A DNA stretch of 64,000 nucleotides, from positions 12,821,147 through 12,885,146 of the forward strand of contig JANAVB010003400.1 in the NCBI GenBank assembly GCA_029216955.1, in the 5' to 3' direction. Origin of the DNA: Iris pallida (taxonomy: Eukaryota; Streptophyta; Magnoliopsida; Asparagales; Iridaceae). Made by a program: the position numbers and the translations under genes. Below are positions 58,246 through 64,000 of the stretch, in pieces (the stretch's first letter is position 1; each line of letters starts with the position of its first letter). A model generated the notes under the pieces. The model did not search any database and was not told where the DNA came from. It worked only from the letters and a program-made list of their open reading frames with translations.

Positions 58246-59148
58246 CTGCAACAACAGGCGACTTTTTTAAACCAATATGTTAAATGAACTACTATAGAAG
58301 AATACAATTTGTTGAAGAAAGTATTATTTTCTTTCATTTTAGAAAACTTTTCAAATTCTTGACAGCCATACTGGCATACTGCCAACTTTTGAACGTGACT
58401 CAACAAAGGCCACCTAGTACAAATAGGGGGGCGTGTAACCATTTTCTAGTATGTACAGTAATTGTCAGCAAATATCCTAGACTAGAAAATGGTCTAAGAT
58501 CAAGAGGCAAGATGATGCCATTTTGCTTTACTGAAATAGATTAATCTCAATGACACATGAAATATGCATTCCCCTTGCAAAAAATAGTTAATGACTAAAG
58601 AAGGGCATGTCACTGCCACGAGGCTCCCACTTTGGTAAAACAATAAAATTGATGTACAATAATGATGTGAAGAATGAACTTAAGACAGAGTCATATTAAC
58701 ATCTTTAAATTAAATATTCCCTCCTAATACATATGATTTAGAAGCATCACCATGTTAATCGCTCCATAACAGTATAATCAGAAAAGGATGAGTAGAAGAG
58801 GCAAACCACACCCAGAGCAGGACTATATTTGAGGATAAAGACACTAGAAAAATCATATATGTTCCAATCAATCTTGTCTTCCAGTGCAAACAAATGTGAG
58901 GTTAAAAACTACACAGAAAATACACTCTTTTTGTTGTCCATATAAAAATTCCATTACATATTTTATATCAGATACCTATAATTTTATTTGCACCCTGCTA
59001 CCTAAATGGTTTAACCAGTCAGTAAAGGTGCTTTTATCCTCATTCTTAAAAACCTAAGAGAAAAGCTTCTCAACAAGGACAAATATGTCCTGGAATGATC
59101 AAATGCCGATGATATGACGAACATATTGGACAAAGGTTAACAGCAGGT

Positions 59149-59290
59149 ACTCACCTGAAATACGACAGGAAGTTTACGGTATATATGGTTTAAAATGAAT
59201 GACAGATACATATCTGGACAGAGAGTGAAAGTTGGAGGTACTTCCCTAAACTTTAGTCCAATACAACCAGACAGTGTAACCTGGGCAGGA
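59149..59290 (-). other. Possible exon end in CACTA-A, unrecognised
   Basis: On the minus strand an open frame (TFTLCPDMYLSFILNHIYRK) ends at a strong donor TTTCAG|GTGAGT (59155/59154). It is on the same strand as the SF3A3-like exon and 0.9 kb upstream. It could be another captured exon; source unknown. Confidence 0.3.
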
Positions 59291-59817
59291 AACCCCCTGC
59301 CATAACCTGTTGTCCCAGGACCAAAACAAGGCCTGCCTAGTGTAGGAATCACCCTGCAACAGGGGAGAAATTCCCCCTAAGCAACAGGCCTTGCCAAGCC
59401 AAGGCCAAGCTAGGACCTGCCTACTTCAAGTCCCTGCAACAACAACAACAACAGTCAGGGTTGAGAGTTATTTTCCTATGTCCTGACCGACATGGAAGGA
59501 ATGGAATGCCTCTGCAAACTCTCTAACAGGCACAAACCTGTAAGGTTCATCGTGCCGTGTCCAATACTGTTGTTGGTCTTTCCTAGACGTCACCTAAAAT
59601 TCAAAGATGTCACCTCAGTATCATCTACTAAGATTTACATCTGGACTAGCGCAAGTAAAAGAAAAATCTGTACGTAACCTTGTCTTCAACCTCAGGGCCA
59701 ATACAGACACCAAGTAGCTACCAGCCCCAGAATTAACAATGTTCATTCTCTTACAAACTTAGTATAAATTTTTTAAAATTAAATCAAAGTTCCAGTTCAC
59801 ATATATAAGTGAGGAAA

Positions 59818-59848
59818 AGCATCATTAATAGGTCTTTTTGTTGTAGTG
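59818..59848 (-). repeat. Orphan CACTA terminus of the CACTA-B family
   Basis: The minus strand reads CACTACAACAAAAAGACC, then TATTAATGATGC, close to the CACTA-B start at 49788 (TIR, then TTTTAATGACGGC). No matching left end with duplication ATC is found within CACTA-A. Confidence 0.55.
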
Positions 59849-60447
59849 ATCATTACCCAACAACTCTCATCAAAACGGGGTGTTATGTGAAGCAATATTT
59901 TTAATTTGACTTCATTTATAAAAGCAACAACTCCTTTCTCTCTTCTGAATTGTTTTTCTCTACTAAATGTTTGTTTTTGTGATCTTTCGACTTTGCAGAC
60001 TTAATGGCCATCCCAACAATGAGAGATGTCACAAAGCTTGAAGCAACCGTGACAACTAAGAGGAAGGCAATAAGAGAATGAGGAATAAAATTCCGTATAA
60101 TTATTTTCCCAACTATTTGAATAGCTATGAGGAATAAGAGAACGAGGAGAAAATTGTTGCTCAAATTATTTTCACAACTCTTGTATAATTTTTTAGCATG
60201 ATAGTTAATTTAGTAAGGTTGTATTAAACATGAAATACTTATGTAAGACATTTTGACTTTATTATTCTATATATCTTTGTTTTTTTCTATTCTGCATGTA
60301 TTTATTATTCTATATACCTTTGCTTTTATCAATTGTTATTCTTTTTTATAAAATTTGTTGGAGTGCTACAGGTTCTGTAAGTCATGGTACTTATGCTTGC
60401 TATATATTATTTCAAGCTACACGTGTGCCATTTCAAATGATCCGCTT

Positions 60448-60450
<3 letters not shown>

Positions 60451-60527
<77 letters not shown>
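60451..60527. repeat. (TA)n microsatellite, about 38 units
   Basis: Perfect TA run adjoining the right subterminal repeats of CACTA-A. Confidence 0.95.
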
Positions 60528-60532
<5 letters not shown>

Positions 60533-60875
60533 CTGGAACACTTTCTAGGTGTTCCAAAATTTGGCGCAAAAAATATCCTGGTATGCTTTTCTTAGGAACG
60601 CCTTTCTAGTGTTCCAATATTGGAACTCTTTTTAGCCGTTCCAATAAGTAGGGAAAAAGTAATTTGTAAGGTTTTGTTGGAACTCTTTTTTGGAACGCTT
60701 TATTGGTGTTCCAATATTGGAACACCATAAAAGCGTTCCAATAAATGTTTACTGGAACGCCTTTATTCCGTTCCAACAAATCTGGCAGCCCATAAATAGG
60801 CACGGAATATAGGTGTGCCTAAAATTATTTGGAACGAAATTTTAGTGTTCCAAAAAGACCTTTTTGGTGTAGTGA

Positions 60876-61480
60876 TGCTAGTCAAAGCAATTCAAAAATC
60901 AAATATTTGTAACCCGGTATACCGTCGGTATGCTGCGGTATACCGACGTTTTATCACAGAACATTTTTGGGCAAACAAAACGGTATACCGTCGGTATGCC
61001 GGAGCATGCCGTCGGTATGCCGACGTTTTGTCACAGAACGTTTTGTGGTCCACAAAATGGTATACCGTCGGTATGCCGGAGCATACCGTCGGTATGCCGG
61101 TGCATATCGTCGGTATGCCGACAATTTTCCATAGAAAGTTTGTGGACGATGAAAATGGTATACCACCGGTATGCCGGAGCATACCGCCGGTATGCCGCTT
61201 TGTAAGATATTGATTTTTGACTTATGCTTTTAGTTTGTCATCCAACCTTAAGTGTTTACAGATATACCTAGACCTTGTACAGACTCGAAAACTTTAAGCA
61301 GTATAGGAAGCCGTCTATGCAAGGAGCGTCGGTATCTGCTTCAGTCTTTAATGCAATGGATGGTAGCACTTGAAAGGATAGACTTTGTGTAGTAGAGCTT
61401 CTGAGAAGATATGAATCTGAAGACATAGAAAACTAAACTACGAAGATGCTGTTAATATATCAAAATAAAATGTGCCAACA
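60876..61480 (-). repeat. Sire-2 3' LTR, right part
   Basis: Continues the LTR after CACTA-A. It ends TGTGCCAACA at 61480, directly before the PPT ATCTCCCCCAT. About ten palindromes of the GGTATACCG-T-CGGTATGCC class lie at 60916-61197. ORFs reading VYRRYA or AYRRY repeats here are artefacts of the palindromes. Confidence 0.8.
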
Positions 61481-61600
61481 ATCTCCCCCATTTTGATAAT
61501 TGACAAAATAGAGAGAGATAGCATCTTCAGGGAGTAACTCTTCCGTAGGTAGACAACTCCCCCTCAATACGTTTTCTTCCCCTTTGTCACTTAGTCAAAG
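61481..61600 (-). promoter_or_regulatory. Multiple polypurine tracts of Sire-2
   Basis: On the minus strand ATGGGGGAGAT lies next to the LTR (61481-61491), with GAGGGGGAGTTG (about 61554) and AAGGGGAAG (about 61575) further in. The flank TTTTGTCAATTATCAA is shared with Sire-1. Confidence 0.7.
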
Positions 61601-61921
61601 ATGGAAAAAATAATGATAAAAATAAAAAATAGCATAAATGTGGAGCATAGTATCATAGATAAAAGCATGTATTGATAGAAAAGTAGGAAATTTAATACAT
61701 GCAGGACACCCATAACATACGTCAACAGACCAAAGTAAAAACTCTCCTCTACGAGAGTTAGCAAAACAGCAAAAACAGATAACAAGTCCCCGTAGGACTG
61801 CAAACAACAAGTAACAACCAACCACTGGTCCCCGAAGGACCTCAAAAGTCAGAAAAAGACACAAACACAAACAAACTAAGATAATCATTTATTCGACACC
61901 ACCATCAAAAGGAAGTAACCC

Positions 61922-63118
61922 CTACTCGTCAGCCGGATCATCCCCACCATCCTGAGCCTGGTGAAAAGTGCCAAAAGGATCAATGCCGTCCGGGTACATG
62001 AAACCGTAGGCATTGGGATCGGAAAAACGGGAGGCCTGGTATATTGGATCCTGAAGATTCAGATCCAGAAAAGCGTCCCGGTCCTGAAGAGTGCGCTGAA
62101 TGAAATAGGCCTGGTCATGGAAGCGGGACTGAATCAGAGTGCCAAGGCCACGAGTGTTGGCTCGCATCTACTCCTCTGCCTGAGCCATGCGCATATCGAA
62201 ATTCTGCTGAGTCAGCGGCATGTAGCGGCCGGAGGCAGGAGGAGTAGAGGCGGGAGCGGCAGAAGTGGAAGCGGGCGGCTCTTGGGAGGAGGACGCACGG
62301 GATGTGGAGGCACCACCGATAGAGCGAAAAATGGCAAGGAATGATGGAACGCCGTCCGAGTAGCATTGGAATAGGTCGACTTGCTTGGCTTCCAATATGA
62401 GAGTGATAAATGAGCCATAATAGAGATTCTGCTTCCCCGCGGGCAGGACGCCGAAGAAAGCATGGAGAAGACTCTTGGGAAAGGAGAAAGGCTTCCTCGA
62501 GTACAAGTAGTACATGCACACCAGGGCGTCACCAGTGATGGCGTCATAGTTTTCGCCCTTAGAATAGAGTGTGTGGCACACAATCCTACGGAGCTCGTAG
62601 TAAAACGGCTCCAGTTGAGCGGAAAGAGCAGGGATAGCCGGAGGGTTGGGGCCCTTGCAGATAATGGCACATAATTCGTCAAAGGAGACCGATGACAAAG
62701 AGTGAAGAGCATCCAAGCTCGGTAGAGCCTCTCCTCTGTCCGGGACGCCAAGAATGCCAGAGAGGTCATGAGCCGTCAAGCGGAAATGACGGTCGTTGAC
62801 CATCGTCTCAATGGCCCCGTTCTCCATGTCCGGGATCATGTTGTAGTAGAAGAGGCGAACGGCGGTGGGATAAACAGGCACTTGACGTCGAAGAAGTGAG
62901 GATAGTCCAGCCGCCTCGAAGAGAGAAACATGTCCAGGAAAGAGATTCCAGTTAATGGTGTGCCCTTTGTACACGTTATGGTGCACGAAGTGGTGAAACC
63001 AAGACTCGGCAGCCATGGGAGAGATGAAGATCCGCTGATCGTAGCTATGGGGGAGAGCCACCGGGGTGAAGGGATTCGAAGCGACGGATGAGGAACGGAC
63101 ACGCTTGGGGGCAGCCAT
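61922..63118 (-). pseudogene. Env-like third ORF of Sire-2, with one in-frame stop
   Basis: It starts MAAPKRVRSSSVASNPF at 63118, reads 316 residues to TAG at 62168-62170, then continues in the same frame for 81 residues to 61922: about 398 codons in all. Motif order matches the Sire-1 protein: WFHHFVHHNVYKGHTINWNL (compare WFSDFRTRPIFVGHPINF), VRLFYYNM, LEPFYYELRRIVCHTL, YLYSRKPFSFPKSLLH, and an S/P-rich linker. The C-terminal part is hydrophilic (DPNAYGFMYPDGIDPFGTFH) with no membrane segment. Function unknown; position fits the Sirevirus env-like gene. Confidence 0.7.
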
Positions 63119-63589
63119 TTGGAGAAGAAGATATGTAGAGAAGAAAGTAGGGTTGTGTGAGAAGTGTAGGGAGAAGAAGAATAAAAATAGGGTTTTAAAG
63201 TAGAAAGAGGGAAGTGAACGGTTATGGAGTTGGGAATGGAAAGGGTGGGTTAGAAATGATGGAGATAAAGGAGGAGTTATGGGGAAGTGGAAGGGATGGG
63301 TAGTTAATGTGATTGTAAGTTATGATATGGAGAAGAGGAGATGAGGAGGTGGTTAATAAATAGGGAATAGATTGATGTGAAAGGGAAATAAATGAGAAGG
63401 ATGAAGAAAAGAGAGAATGGAAGAAAGGTGGGTACCGTGCTGGATGTGACTCAGCAGTCCGCCGTGCACCGGTATACCGCCGGTATGCCGTTGTATGCCG
63501 ACGGTATACCGAAGTTTGGCACAGAATCTAATTCTGAGCCAAAAATAGTATGCCGTCGGTATACCGCAGTATACCGTCGGTGTGCCGGC
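63119..63589 (-). promoter_or_regulatory. Promoter-like region of the Sire-2 env-like ORF
   Basis: In minus-strand order: palindromes of the Sire-2 LTR class (63589-63470), a TATA-like CCTATTTATTAA (63353-63364), an AT- and pyrimidine-rich leader, then ATG at 63118. The arrangement parallels that of Sire-1 (20773-21150). Confidence 0.5.
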
Positions 63590-63605
63590 CGAGAACAACT
63601 ATGAG

Positions 63606-64000
63606 TCAAAATTTAAAATGCCTAATTCTCGGCAAAAAAAAAATGAAGCGATCTTCCGGGAGCGGTTTGGTGAAAATATCGGCTAACTGATAAGTAGTGT
63701 TAATAAATTCAAGACGAATATCCCCCTTTTGTTGATGGTCACGAAGAAAATGGTGTCTAATTTCAATGTGCTTCGTGTGTGAATGACAAATCAGGTTTTT
63801 CGTAAGATTAATCGAGCTAGTGTTATCACATTTAATAGGGGTGTAAGTATGAAAAATGCCATAATCTATAAGTGTTTGTGACATTCAAAGAATTTATGCA
63901 TAACAGCAACCGGCCGCAATATATTCGGCCTCAGTGGTTGAAAGAGCAACAGAATTTTGTTTCTTACTAAACCACGATACCAAGAATTTCTCAAGGAATT
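63606..64000 (-). pseudogene. Sire-2 pol: RNase H end, running off the window
   Basis: From the window edge the minus strand reads FLVSWFSKKQNSVALSTTEA and EYIAAGCCYA, then TAA and TGA stops, then MSQTLIDYGIFHTYTPIKCD, LICHSHTKHIEIRHHFLRDH and FINTTYQLADIFTKPLPEDR. It is the conserved C-terminus of copia pol, matching 21512-21890 of Sire-1. Both stops fall in conserved positions. The rest of pol, gag and the 5' LTR lie beyond 64000. Confidence 0.85.

Larger units (their letters stand above)
53667..60875. mobile_element. CACTA transposon with captured gene fragments (CACTA-A)
   Basis: Terminal inverted repeats are CACTACACCAAAA at 53667-53679 and its reverse complement at 60863-60875, with perfect 3-bp duplication ATG (53664-53666, 60876-60878), as expected for CACTA elements. 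Subterminal repeats of GGAACAC/GTTCC in both directions lie at 53690-53850 and 60530-60860. It is 7.2 kb long with no transposase found, so it is non-autonomous. It carries an AAPT-like exon (+), an SF3A3-like exon (-), a promoter-like segment, and an orphan terminus of another CACTA. Confidence 0.88.

Noticed and set aside
49788..59848. A single CACTA element from 49788 to 59848
   Set aside because: The termini match, but the flanking triplets differ (GCT versus ATC) and the span would cross the Sire-2 LTR start and the left end of CACTA-A without proper nesting.
60296..60609. ORFs with long IYIYIYI tails (also near 38000, 41100 and 43500)
   Set aside because: Translation of TA microsatellites; no protein family.
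60815..61213. Overlapping ORFs on both strands rich in VYRRYA/AYRRYT repeats
   Set aside because: They are read-throughs of palindromic GGTATACCGTCGGTATGCC repeats in the Sire-2 LTR and are open on both strands because the repeats lack stop triplets.

Overview
This is plant nuclear DNA, almost certainly intergenic heterochromatin of a flowering plant. All recognisable coding sequence belongs to plant transposons: Ty3 chromovirus (Tekay/Del type), Ty3 Tat-type, Ty1/copia Sirevirus-type, another Ty1/copia, and two CACTA DNA transposons. I see no intact host gene, no rRNA or tRNA gene, and nothing bacterial or organellar. The host-like exons present are splice-bounded fragments carried inside the CACTA elements. 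|| Layout. 1-14625: a long Ty3 LTR (221-853 plus 11302-14625) split by a complete young Tekay-type element (854-11301; LTRs of 2669 and 2702 bp; gag-protease-RT-RNaseH-integrase-chromodomain with premature stops). 14634-15016: 3' part of a Sirevirus LTR. 15017-18005 plus 27647-about 30775: remnant of a Tat-type Ty3 element (integrase on +, long antisense ORF on -, 3' LTR), split by a complete Sirevirus-type copia element on the minus strand (18006-27646; 944/943 bp LTRs; perfect TSD AGACG) with gag, pol and an env-like third ORF. 30785-32964: decayed plus-strand Sirevirus (LTR end, primer sites, gag). 32970-35701: solo Ty3 LTR with perfect TSD AACGC. 35707-39069: minus-strand LTR-like sequence with a W-box-like repeat cluster. 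39070-41358: unrecognised sequence with a TCAGTC-rich block and a TA microsatellite. 41359-44735: Ty3 pol 3' relic and its LTR. 44736-48133: AT-rich non-coding DNA with a 60-bp tandem repeat. || 48134-64000 is a four-level nest. A copia element (LTR and gag, 48134-49787) is cut by a CACTA end (CACTA-B, from 49788). CACTA-B is cut by a second minus-strand Sirevirus (from 53045 past the window end). The left LTR of that Sirevirus is cut by a 7.2-kb CACTA (CACTA-A, 53667-60875; TSD ATG). CACTA-B carries an in-frame chimera resembling the N-terminus of a USP39/SAD1-type splicing protein followed by exon 1 of a PTP1-type tyrosine phosphatase. CACTA-A carries a splice-bounded SF3A3-like exon on - and an aminoalcoholphosphotransferase-like exon on +. 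|| Most notable: the multi-gene capture in the two CACTAs, and a promoter-like module (21-bp-class palindromes plus a TATA box) found both in the Sirevirus LTR and upstream of the env-like ORF. Both Sireviruses have this arrangement, but with unrelated palindrome sequences. All family calls are from reading the sequence; no database search was run.
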